In this document: positions 13,606 to 21,259 of the stretch, in pieces
Layout of the letters: each line of letters opens with the position of its first letter
Position numbering within the stretch: the stretch's first letter is position 1
NCBI GenBank assembly: GCA_035546335.1
Contig: DATKDP010000036.1
Span: forward strand, 1 to 21,259
Direction of reading: 5' to 3'
Length of the DNA: 21,259 nucleotides
From: DATKDP01 sp035546335
GTDB taxonomy: Bacteria > Acidobacteriota > Thermoanaerobaculia > Gp7-AA8
The notes under the pieces: model-generated
Told to the model about the DNA's origin: nothing
Database searches by the model: none
The model's input: the letters and a program-made list of their open reading frames with translations, nothing else
Position numbers and translations under genes: made by a program

Positions 13606-16587
13606 CTACCCTAGCGGCAGCGAAAGGATGAACGTCGAGCCTTCGCCCTCGTCGCTGGTCACGGAGATGCTGCCGCGGTGCGCTTCGACGATGGCTTTTG
13701 CGATGTAGAGTCCGAGTCCCAGCCCGCCGTAGTAGCGGCTCGAGACGTTGCGGGCGCGATGAAACCGGTCGAAGAGCCGGGAGAGCTCGTCGAGCGGGAT
13801 GCCGATTCCGTGGTCGATGATCAGCGTTCTCAAATGCTCGTCATCGGCTTCCACGCGCAGCTCGATCGAGCTCCCTTCGGCCGAATACTTCACCGCGTTG
13901 GAAAGAAGATTATCGATGACCTGGCGCATCCGGTCGGGATCGATCTCCACCTCGATCTCCGGGATCCGGACATCGAAGCGAAGCTCCCGGTCGGGATTCT
14001 GGACGGTGAAGCTGGCGATGTGGGTCCAGAGAAACTCCAGCCAGCGCACAGGACGGGGATGGAGATCCAGCCGCCGCGTCTCGATCCTCGAGACGTCGAG
14101 CAGCTCCGAGATCAGGCCCATCATGCGATCGACTTCACCGAGCACCGAATCGAGGTAGCTGTTTCGATCGTCCGCAGACAGATCGGCGGCGTGTGCGAGG
14201 AGCTGAGCGTATCCCTTGATCGTGGTCAGCGGGGTACGAAGCTCATGGGAAGCGACCGAAAGGAACTCGTCCTTCTTCCGATCGAGCTCCTGCAGGGCGG
14301 TGATGTCCCGGATGACCAGAACCGCTCCAACGATGCCTCCGCTCTCGATCGGGGCGGCGGCGATCGATAGATCCAGATCGCGCTCGGTGATGAGCTGACG
14401 TGCGGAGACGATGAAATCGGGAACCACTTCGCCGCGCAGTGCTCTGGCATGCGGCAGCTCTTCATGCCGTACGGGGGCGCCGTCGGGATGGCGCAACAGG
14501 AAATCGCGAAGATCGCCGCGTGCGATCGCCTCGCTCCGCGATCCGAGCCCGAAGAGGGCGAGCGCGGCGGGGTTGACGTCGATGACGCTCCCCAGCGAAT
14601 CGTAGACCAGCAGCGCGTCGGTCATCGATCCGAGAATGGAATCGAGGCGCGCCGAGCGCTCTTCCATCAACTTTGCCAGCGCCTCGATCTCATTGTTCGC
14701 ATGAACCTGGCCCGTGACGTCCTGCAGCAGCACCGTGAGGCTCTGGGTTTGTCCCGAGAGACGCCCGACGACGGGAGAGACGATTCGTTTCATGTACCAG
14801 CGCCTCGCCTGGCCAGACACTTCGATCGCGTACTCCGTGCTCGGCTCTCTCCGCTCGGCGGCTTCGCGCAACGGCATCTCCAGATCGGGAATCACGTCGA
14901 TGGCCCTCAGTCCCTCGATCCTGCTGTCGGCGGACACCTTGCCGAACCGCTCCGCGTACTCGACGAAGAGCGGATTCGCCAGCTCGAAGCGAAGCTCGTC
15001 GGAAGAGAGCACGGCGATTCCGATGGGAGCGGAATCGAGCACAGCCTCGAAACGCGAGCGGGCCTCCACTTCCCTCCGCGCGAGCTCGTCGGCCGCGCGA
15101 TGCCCTTCCTGTGACAGTCGCGTCAATCGATGAATGTGAACCGCAGCCGCGATTCGCTCCGCGACCGTCTCGACGAAGGCGACATCCTCACGATCGAGCG
15201 CCGTCTCGCCGGCCGATGCCGAGATCACGAGCGCGCCGATGCGCTCTCCCCAGGCCTCCATCGGTGCGGCGATCAGACTCGACTCGCCGAGCGCCGCGAT
15301 CGCATCGCGTTCCTGCTCCGTGCGCCCGAACGAGATCACTGCGTCCCCTCGAATCTCCGAGAAATGCAACGCCCGTCCGAGCTGAAACACGGTGCCCGGC
15401 AATCCTTCACCCGAGCGATACGGATTTCGTGAGACGAGCTCGACCAGCTTCCGCCCGGAGGAGGACGTGAGATTGCTGCCGATCAGCTCGAGCTGATCGT
15501 TCGAGCGGTCGTACAGATAAAGGAGCACGTTCGCGTGGCGCCCCTCACCGATCGTACGCGCCGGCGTATCGAGATTGTCGAGCGAGAAACTTCCGCTGAC
15601 CAGATCGGCACCGAGGGCCGCGAGGGCCGCGGATCGACTCCTCCGCTTCTGCTCCTCTCCCCTGTTGCGCCGCTCATCGGTGACGTCGCGCACCAGGACC
15701 ACCGACCCAATGATCTGCCCCGCGGGACCGGCTGGTGAGGCGATCAGGTGGACGATCCGCTCGTCTCCTTTGACGCTCCGGGTGAGGTAGTCTCCTCTCA
15801 CGGATGCTCCTCCCAGAGCGAGCCGGTGCGGGAGCTCCACGTCGGAAAGCGATCGTCCGTCGAGATGGCGAAGACCGCCCTCCTCCGCCGAATCGGCCCT
15901 GAGAAATGCCATCGCCGTTTCGCGTTTCGCCACTTCGTTGAGACGGTCGAGCCGCCCATTCCGGTCGTAGAGTGCCACAGCGTCCGGAATCTGATCGAGC
16001 ACGGCATCGACCAGCGCCGCCTCCGACGTGGCACGCCGGTGAGCAAGGGCGTTGTTCAGCGCGATCGTGGCGTAACGGCCGACTTCGGCGAAGAGCTCGA
16101 TCTCCTCCGGAGACCAGACCCGCTGGTGCGTGCACTGATGCATCCCGAACGCCCACATCTCACCTCCCGCAGGCCGAAGGACCTGCGCGAGCTGCGAACG
16201 GATCTCCCACGTCTCGACCAGCGCCGGATCGAGATCGTCGGTCGTTGGATCGCTGGCCACGGGCAGACCGCTTTCCATGGCCCGCCGCACGATGTCCCGA
16301 GAGCCGGCGAGCGGCACCGGGAGGCCGGCAGCGAATGCCCCCTCGTGACCAGGCGTCGTCGCCTCGAAAGCGACCGTGGCGAGCTCCGCCTCAGGATCGA
16401 CCGGCGAAAGAAGCCAGGCGCGATCGGCTCGGAACTCCTCGAGCGTCGTGGTCACGATCTGGCGAAGAACGTCGTCCAGATCGAGGGTGCGAGTAAATGC
16501 CTCGATGATGCGAGCGAGCGTCGAAATGCGGCCCTGCGATGCGGACGATCGCCCACTCGATTGCGTTTCGAAGTCTCCCGTGGCCAT
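13606..16587 (-). CDS. Soluble multi-sensor histidine kinase (GAF-PAS-GAF-PAS-PAS-HisKA-HATPase)
   Basis: The 993-residue protein has no membrane segment, so it senses a cytoplasmic signal. Domains in order: GAF (about 20-185, RIIEAFTRTLDLDDVL opening), PAS (190-305), GAF (320-487), PAS (512-627), PAS (645-767), HisKA (770-835) with phospho-acceptor His781 in SHELRTPLT, and a HATPase domain with the N box DNLLSNAVKYS, IDHGIGIP (with His where Asp is usual) and GGLGLGLYIAKAIVEAHRG. The PAS and GAF domains end with the usual VLVIRDIT-type strands. The frame is open to 16830, but those 81 extra codons look non-coding and overlap the small gene upstream, so I chose ATG 16587, although no ribosome site precedes it. 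No response regulator is nearby; the partner must be elsewhere. The signal is unknown. Confidence 0.9.
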   Translation of the reverse strand: MATGDFETQSSGRSSASQGRISTLARIIEAFTRTLDLDDVLRQIVTTTLEEFRADRAWLLSPVDPEAELATVAFEATTPGHEGAFAAGLPVPLAGSRDIVRRAMESGLPVASDPTTDDLDPALVETWEIRSQLAQVLRPAGGEMWAFGMHQCTHQRVWSPEEIELFAEVGRYATIALNNALAHRRATSEAALVDAVLDQIPDAVALYDRNGRLDRLNEVAKRETAMAFLRADSAEEGGLRHLDGRSLSDVELPHRLALGGASVRGDYLTRSVKGDERIVHLIASPAGPAGQIIGSVVLVRDVTDERRNRGEEQKRRSRSAALAALGADLVSGSFSLDNLDTPARTIGEGRHANVLLYLYDRSNDQLELIGSNLTSSSGRKLVELVSRNPYRSGEGLPGTVFQLGRALHFSEIRGDAVISFGRTEQERDAIAALGESSLIAAPMEAWGERIGALVISASAGETALDREDVAFVETVAERIAAAVHIHRLTRLSQEGHRAADELARREVEARSRFEAVLDSAPIGIAVLSSDELRFELANPLFVEYAERFGKVSADSRIEGLRAIDVIPDLEMPLREAAERREPSTEYAIEVSGQARRWYMKRIVSPVVGRLSGQTQSLTVLLQDVTGQVHANNEIEALAKLMEERSARLDSILGSMTDALLVYDSLGSVIDVNPAALALFGLGSRSEAIARGDLRDFLLRHPDGAPVRHEELPHARALRGEVVPDFIVSARQLITERDLDLSIAAAPIESGGIVGAVLVIRDITALQELDRKKDEFLSVASHELRTPLTTIKGYAQLLAHAADLSADDRNSYLDSVLGEVDRMMGLISELLDVSRIETRRLDLHPRPVRWLEFLWTHIASFTVQNPDRELRFDVRIPEIEVEIDPDRMRQVIDNLLSNAVKYSAEGSSIELRVEADDEHLRTLIIDHGIGIPLDELSRLFDRFHRARNVSSRYYGGLGLGLYIAKAIVEAHRGSISVTSDEGEGSTFILSLPLG

Positions 16588-16741
16588 CGTGGTCGAAGAG
16601 AAAGGACACGACCCGCACGCGGAAATTGCTCTCAGCGGCGGTGCCCTGCACTCTGCCTGACGTCGCAGCCCGCCAGAAGGCAGACGGCGCCAGCTGATGT
16701 TAGCAGAACCGAGGAAAAGGTCAGGCGTGCCTCGGGAAATC

Positions 16742-16975
16742 TCAGGCAGCAGCGAAGTGGTAGACGGCGATGTTGGGCGGCAGCTCGATGTACGAATCGA
16801 AGAGGAGATAATCGCGGATGTCCGACGCATCGAGACGAGCGACCTGATCGTCTGCAGTGAGAGTGAGGATACGATCTACGCGAAGCGCTTCCCCGAGACG
16901 TTCCCGGGTCATCCCGTCGCAGCTCGCGATCATCGAGCGTCCATCCTTCAGAACAAACCACACCATGCGCGGCAT
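16742..16975 (-). CDS. Small conserved-looking protein, unknown function
   Basis: A 77-residue protein starting MPRMVWFVLKDGRSMIASC and ending YIELPPNIAVYHFAAA. It has no signal peptide or membrane segment; the predicted pattern is two beta strands, a helix (TRERLGEALR), then strands around ILTLTADDQVARLDASDI. The start at 16975 is supported by GGAGG 5 nt upstream, a better site than the earlier in-frame ATG at 16996. It is on the same strand as the histidine kinase gene, 154 bp upstream of it, so co-transcription is possible. I do not recognise the family. Confidence 0.6.
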   Translation of the reverse strand: MPRMVWFVLKDGRSMIASCDGMTRERLGEALRVDRILTLTADDQVARLDASDIRDYLLFDSYIELPPNIAVYHFAAA

Positions 16976-16980
16976 GCGCC

Positions 16981-16985
16981 CCTCC
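16981..16985 (-). promoter_or_regulatory. Ribosome binding site deciding the start of the 77-residue protein
   Basis: GGAGG on the minus strand, 5 nt before the ATG at 16975. It is one of the few canonical Shine-Dalgarno sites in the window. Confidence 0.6.
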
Positions 16986-17082
16986 ATACGGACCAAAATA
17001 GGTCGTGATCGCTCTGGTATCCGTGAGGCAGATCACCAACCGTCAAAAAACGCCAGCCGCCCCGCAAAGCGTCTCCTGCACG

Positions 17083-17088
17083 TACAAT
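17083..17088 (+). promoter_or_regulatory. Candidate -10 box of mazG, leaderless
   Basis: TACAAT is followed by 8 nt (GACGCCTC) and the mazG ATG. There is no Shine-Dalgarno and no obvious -35 box. Same box and spacing as the DUF971 gene. Confidence 0.5.
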
Positions 17089-17096
17089 GACGCCTC

Positions 17097-17873
17097 ATGG
17101 AACGACGCACCTTCGACGACCTGGTCCGCCTCATGGAGACGCTCCGCGGGCCGGGCGGATGTCCCTGGGATCGCCAACAGAAGCTCGCAGACCTCAAGCC
17201 GTTCATCATCGAAGAAGCCTACGAGGTGGTCGATGCAATCGATCAGAACGATCGCGACGCTCTACGTGAGGAGATCGGAGACATGCTGCTCGAAGCGGTC
17301 TTCGCCGCCGAGATCGCGCGTGAGAGCGGATGGTTCTCGATCGACGACTCGATCACCGCGATCCACGACAAGCTCGTGCGGCGCCATCCTCACGTCTTCG
17401 CCGGCACGATTGCCGAGGATGCCGAGGCCGTCCTGCAGAACTGGGAGAAGCTGAAGAACGCCGAGCGGCAGGAAGAGAACAAGAGTCTTCTCGCCGGCGT
17501 CCCGGCGGCCCTTCCGGCACTGCTCAAGGCAGGGCGGCTGACCGAGAAGGCGGCGCGCGTCGGATTCGACTGGGAGCGACCCGAGGACATTTTCGCCAAG
17601 ATCGAAGAAGAGGTGGAAGAGCTGCGGGCAGCGGTGGATTCGAGCGATCGAACGGCGATCGAGCACGAGATCGGCGATCTGCTTTTCACGATCACCAACA
17701 TCGCACGACGGCTCGATGTGAACGCCGAGGAAGCGTTGCAGCGATCGAACCGGAAGTTCATGAGTCGATTCCAATCGATCGAGGCATCGCTCCGCGCCGC
17801 AGGACACTCCTTCGAGCAGACCACCCTCGCGGAGCTCGACCACCTCTGGAACGAAGCGAAAAGGCAGGAGTAA
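17097..17873 (+). CDS. mazG: Nucleoside triphosphate pyrophosphohydrolase
   Basis: MazG hydrolyses nucleoside triphosphates to monophosphates and pyrophosphate (EC 3.6.1.9 type) and is thought to clear abnormal or excess nucleotides. The 258-residue protein has the normal full-length two-domain form. The first domain opens FDDLVRLMETLRGPGGCPWD and carries the magnesium-binding residues Glu39, Glu40, Glu43, Glu59 and Asp62 (EEAYEVVDAI and REEIGDMLLE). The second has KIEEEVEELRAAV and HEIGDLLFTITNIARRL, so both halves keep the acidic motif. It is transcribed alone. The TAA stop is followed immediately by a heptamer array, and the last codons already resemble it. Confidence 0.95.
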   Translation: MERRTFDDLVRLMETLRGPGGCPWDRQQKLADLKPFIIEEAYEVVDAIDQNDRDALREEIGDMLLEAVFAAEIARESGWFSIDDSITAIHDKLVRRHPHVFAGTIAEDAEAVLQNWEKLKNAERQEENKSLLAGVPAALPALLKAGRLTEKAARVGFDWERPEDIFAKIEEEVEELRAAVDSSDRTAIEHEIGDLLFTITNIARRLDVNAEEALQRSNRKFMSRFQSIEASLRAAGHSFEQTTLAELDHLWNEAKRQE

Positions 17874-17928
17874 GGCAGAGGGCAGAAGGCAGAAGGCAGA
17901 AGCAGAAGGCAGAAGGCAGAAGGCAGAA
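17874..17928 (+). repeat. Heptamer array downstream of mazG
   Basis: GGCAGAG, then GGCAGAA three times, one 6-bp unit GCAGAA, and GGCAGAA three times. It begins at the base after the mazG TAA. Confidence 0.95.
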
Positions 17929-17944
17929 ATACGTCATCCTGTCA

Positions 17945-18048
17945 TCTGCCGTTCATCTTTTCATCCCCCTGCCATCTAGCCTTCCTTTCTGCAATCTGCC
18001 ATCTGTTATCTGCTTTCTTCTGCCTTCTGCCTTCTGCCTTCTGCCTTC
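17945..18048 (-). repeat. Heptamer array downstream of yidD, mirror of the mazG array
   Basis: On the minus strand, four perfect GGCAGAA units adjoin the yidD stop (plus-strand TTCTGCC at 18018-18045). Further away they decay to GATGGCA, GATAACA and GATTGCA-like units as far as about 17945. The perfect units are complementary to the mazG array, giving a potential long hairpin in the 173-bp junction. Confidence 0.9.
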
Positions 18049-18373
18049 AAACCGGCGGATCGACCGTTCCCATCGGAGTCATCGGATTGCATCGTGCGAT
18101 TCGGACGATCGCCCGCCAACCTCCTGCGAAGGCGCCATGGCGCCGGATCACTTCGCGGCCAAAGAGCGAGCAGCTCGGCTCGAAGCGGCACTGCACGACA
18201 CGGCCGACGTGACGTGACGCATGCGACCTGTACGCATCGATCGCTGCGAGCAGCAACCGCGTGGACGTCCGCTGCCCGACCGGCACGACCATCTCGCGAA
18301 CGAGCGTCGCACCGCTGACCATCGCGATCGCCAGCAGGAGCCCGAGCAGAGCCGCCTTTCGTTTCGCGAGCAT
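18047..18373 (-). CDS. yidD: YidD-like membrane protein insertion efficiency factor
   Basis: The 108-residue protein has a hydrophobic N-terminal segment (ALLGLLLAIAMVSGATLV) and a YidD/DUF37 domain at about 60-108: CRFEPSCSLFGREVIRRHG, GGWRAIVRIARCNP, then the DPPV terminus, with the family's cysteines at 62, 68 and 95. YidD is a small inner-membrane-associated protein that assists YidC-dependent insertion. The family gene normally lies in the rpmH-rnpA-yidD-yidC cluster; here it follows nth with 3 bp between, and GGAG 6 nt before the ATG supports translation from the nth message. The N-terminal extension is longer than usual, so it may be a second, diverged copy. The TGA stop is the first three bases of the heptamer array (TGAAGGC). 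Confidence 0.85.
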   Translation of the reverse strand: MLAKRKAALLGLLLAIAMVSGATLVREMVVPVGQRTSTRLLLAAIDAYRSHASRHVGRVVQCRFEPSCSLFGREVIRRHGAFAGGWRAIVRIARCNPMTPMGTVDPPV

Positions 18374-18376
18374 CGC

Positions 18377-19021
18377 TCACTCCAGCGGTTCACGAGCACC
18401 CGGACAGACCTCGTTCAGAAGACACTCACCGCACTTCGGGCGGCGTGCGATACAGAGCGTCCTGCCGTGGAGGATCATTCGGTGCGCGAAGCCCGTCCAT
18501 TCCTTCTTCGGAATCTGCCGCATGAGATCCTGCTCGATCCTCACCGCATCCGTCTCGGCGGTCAGTCCCAGGCGTGCGGCAACACGCGTCACGTGGGTGT
18601 CGACGACGATTCCCACGGGCTTTCGAAAGGCATTGGCCAGCACGACGTTGGCCGTCTTCCGCCCCACGCCCGGGAGAGCCACCAGCTCCTCCATCGTCCG
18701 CGGAACCTCTCCTCCATGCTCTTCGACGATCGCCTGGGATGCACCGATCAGAGAGCGAGCCTTGTTGCGGAAGAATCCTGTGGCGTGAATCGCCTGCTCG
18801 AGCTCTCTCGAATCGGCCGCTGCCATCGCTTCCGCAGTCGGATACCTGCGAAAAAGGTCTTTCGTGACGAGGTTGACGCGAGCGTCGGTGCTCTGCGCCG
18901 AGAGGATCGTGGCGACAAGGAGCTCGAACGGATTCTCGAAATCGAGCCTACATTTCGCCTTCGGATACATCCTCCGAAGTCGGCTCACGATTTCCTCCAC
19001 CCGTTCGGCTCGCAATTCCAT
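18377..19021 (-). CDS. nth: Endonuclease III (DNA glycosylase/AP lyase)
   Basis: Nth removes oxidised pyrimidines from DNA and cuts the abasic site (EC 4.2.99.18), the first step of base excision repair. The 214-residue protein has normal length. It contains the helix-hairpin-helix motif LPGVGRKTANVVL with catalytic Lys122, the catalytic Asp141 in VVDTHV, and the C-terminal 4Fe-4S cluster motif CX6CX2CX5C (C190, C197, C200, C206). The frame is open far upstream, but the Nth homology begins at MELRAERVEEIVSRL (19021). TAGAAT lies 7 nt before this ATG, suggesting a leaderless message. yidD follows directly. Confidence 0.97.
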   Translation of the reverse strand: MELRAERVEEIVSRLRRMYPKAKCRLDFENPFELLVATILSAQSTDARVNLVTKDLFRRYPTAEAMAAADSRELEQAIHATGFFRNKARSLIGASQAIVEEHGGEVPRTMEELVALPGVGRKTANVVLANAFRKPVGIVVDTHVTRVAARLGLTAETDAVRIEQDLMRQIPKKEWTGFAHRMILHGRTLCIARRPKCGECLLNEVCPGAREPLE

Positions 19022-19028
19022 GGGATCG

Positions 19029-19034
19029 ATTCTA
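19029..19034 (-). promoter_or_regulatory. Candidate -10 box of nth-yidD, leaderless
   Basis: On the minus strand TAGAAT is followed by 7 nt (CGATCCC) and the nth ATG. No -35 box is evident. Confidence 0.5.
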
Positions 19035-19127
19035 GCCCGGTTCCATCGGCGGCGAGAGGCAGGGGCGCCCAGCGTGGCTGTACTCCTCGTCTCGCCCACC
19101 GCCCCGCTTCCAATGACACTAGCCGTG

Positions 19128-19244
19128 CCGTCATCCTGAACGAGGGCGGGGTGCGGGTGTGAGTGAAGGATCTGCGTTCTTAGACAGTTGCCGATCGCAG
19201 ATCCTTCGCTCACACCCACCCAACCGCCGCGCTCAGGATGACGG
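19128..19244 (+). repeat. 120-bp palindromic hairpin element, copy C
   Basis: Arms CCGTCATCCTGAACGAGG to GAAGGATCTGCG around TTCTTAGACAGTTGCCGAT, then the inverted arm to CGCTCAGGATGACGG. The G-rich middle of the arms has diverged from copies A and B, but the loop has not. Its orientation matches copy A. It lies between the divergent nth and hutU genes. Confidence 0.9.
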
Positions 19245-19251
19245 GGTTTGT

Positions 19252-19296
19252 CATTTCCCTCAGGTTCAGCGCGCACGCTGTGAAAAGGCTCGGGAT
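19252..19296. repeat. REP-like imperfect palindrome
   Basis: GTCATTTCCCTCAGG at the left and CTCGGGATGAC at the right are imperfectly inverted. It resembles a shorter relative of the hairpin element next to it. Confidence 0.4.
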
Positions 19297-19305
19297 GACA
19301 GCGCT

Positions 19306-19332
19306 TTCGCGCAAATGCTTCGCCCCTACGAG
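19306..19332 (+). repeat. GCGCAAATGCTTCG-type repeat, partial
   Basis: CGCGCAAATGCTTCGCCCCT then ACGAG. Only the 3' end of the family is present. The remainder of the 19022-19439 gap holds the nth and hutU promoters and no gene. Confidence 0.65.
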
Positions 19333-19413
19333 AAGCCGACGGACCTGCGAGACACGTGTCCCGCAAACATTACCGCCGCGCTCGTAGTGGCTGGACGGTT
19401 TCGAGATGTGTAC

Positions 19414-19419
19414 TAAGAT
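19414..19419 (+). promoter_or_regulatory. Candidate -10 box of hutU, with leader
   Basis: TAAGAT (overlapping TACTAA) lies 20 nt before the ATG, leaving room for a short leader that contains GGGAG at 19426-19430, 9 nt before the start. Unlike mazG or nth, hutU appears to have a conventional leader. Confidence 0.3.
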
Positions 19420-19439
19420 TCCCGCGGGAGACCCGAATC

Positions 19440-21122
<1,683 letters not shown>

Positions 21123-21259
21123 TGTAGTGTCTCTCGCAGTCAGCACATTAAGTGAGAGCTGCTCTCGCCCTAGTCACTTTCGCGAGGATGTCGGAAGCCT
21201 TCGCGGTCCAGATGAAGGGTTTTGGATTGTCGTTGTGGTTGTCGAGGTACTGGTAGAGA
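21123..21259 (-). mobile_element. IS630-type insertion sequence, partial (runs off the window)
   Basis: The end of the element lies at or just after the hutU stop, within TAGTGTAGTGTCTCTCGC. IS630 elements insert at TA, and TA occurs at 21120-21121 and 21125-21126. The exact end cannot be fixed without another copy. Confidence 0.6.
21148..21259 (-). CDS. IS630 family transposase, C-terminal fragment
   Basis: Read on the minus strand, the window end encodes LYQYLDNHNDNPKPFIWTAK then ASDILAKVTRARAALT and a TAA stop. The NPKPFIWTA segment and the ILAKV-RARAAL ending are typical of the C-terminus of IS630-family (Tc1/mariner-like DDE) transposases. Only 37 codons are in the window; the catalytic domain would lie to the right. 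The fragment is cut by the window edge, not necessarily broken. Confidence 0.75.
   Translation of the reverse strand, partial: LYQYLDNHNDNPKPFIWTAKASDILAKVTRARAALT

Noticed and set aside
16588..16830. N-terminal extension of the histidine kinase frame
   Set aside because: These 81 codons give a Ser/Arg-rich, non-domain sequence and overlap the 77-residue gene in another frame. The kinase homology begins after ATG 16587.
15748..16860. A 370-codon plus-strand frame opposite the histidine kinase gene
   Set aside because: It is antisense to well-defined GAF and PAS domains and has no motif of its own.
19022..19366. N-terminal extension of the nth frame
   Set aside because: The added part translates the palindromic hairpin element. 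Nth homology begins at 19021, directly after a promoter box.

Overview
The window is about 21 kb of GC-rich bacterial chromosome, with one transposase fragment at its right edge. Ordinary housekeeping and catabolic genes alternate with intergenic stretches that are unusually full of short repeats. A free-living soil or sediment bacterium is likely. Acidobacteriota (Thermoanaerobaculia-like) is my best guess, from the REP-like palindromes and the large secreted PKD metalloprotease with tandem beta-rich C-terminal units. No marker gene proves it. Both window edges fall in repetitive or mobile DNA, so this may be a whole assembly contig.

Layout. 1-363: convergent heptamer repeat arrays. 337-1847 (-): Trm112-like zinc-ribbon protein and an O-antigen ligase-like membrane protein. 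1888-5437 (+): a GT4-type glycosyltransferase, then arginine deiminase and carbamate kinase. 5438-5820: an inverted repeat cluster. 5821-10262 (-): a DUF971 protein, a GC-rich spacer holding a coding-like fragment, and a ~1220-residue secreted metalloprotease. 10318-12134 (+): truA-thiL, overlapping by ATGA. 12135-13605: a 1.5 kb repeat island. 13606-16975 (-): a small unknown protein and a soluble multi-sensor histidine kinase. 17097-17873 (+): mazG. 17874-18046: mirrored heptamer arrays. 18047-19021 (-): nth-yidD. 19022-19439: another repeat cluster. 19440-21122 (+): hutU. 21148-21259 (-): the C-terminus of an IS630-type transposase.

Function. The catabolic genes degrade amino acids: arginine deiminase plus carbamate kinase gives ATP from arginine, and urocanate hydratase is the second step of histidine breakdown. 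The secreted protease could supply peptides, but that is inference. TruA, ThiL, MazG, Nth and YidD are housekeeping.

The most interesting feature is non-coding. Arrays of 7-bp units with a shared GA-purine-purine-NNN pattern, but different sequences at each locus, start at or just after stop codons. They always have the purine-rich strand on the coding side. They occupy three of the four chromosomal convergent junctions and no divergent or co-directional junction. Three further palindromic families are present: a 120-bp hairpin with an invariant 19-nt loop in three copies, an element carrying GCGCAAATGCTTCG, and an element carrying GGGACGCCCGC. Several genes also have a TANAAT box 7-9 nt before the start codon, which suggests leaderless transcripts.
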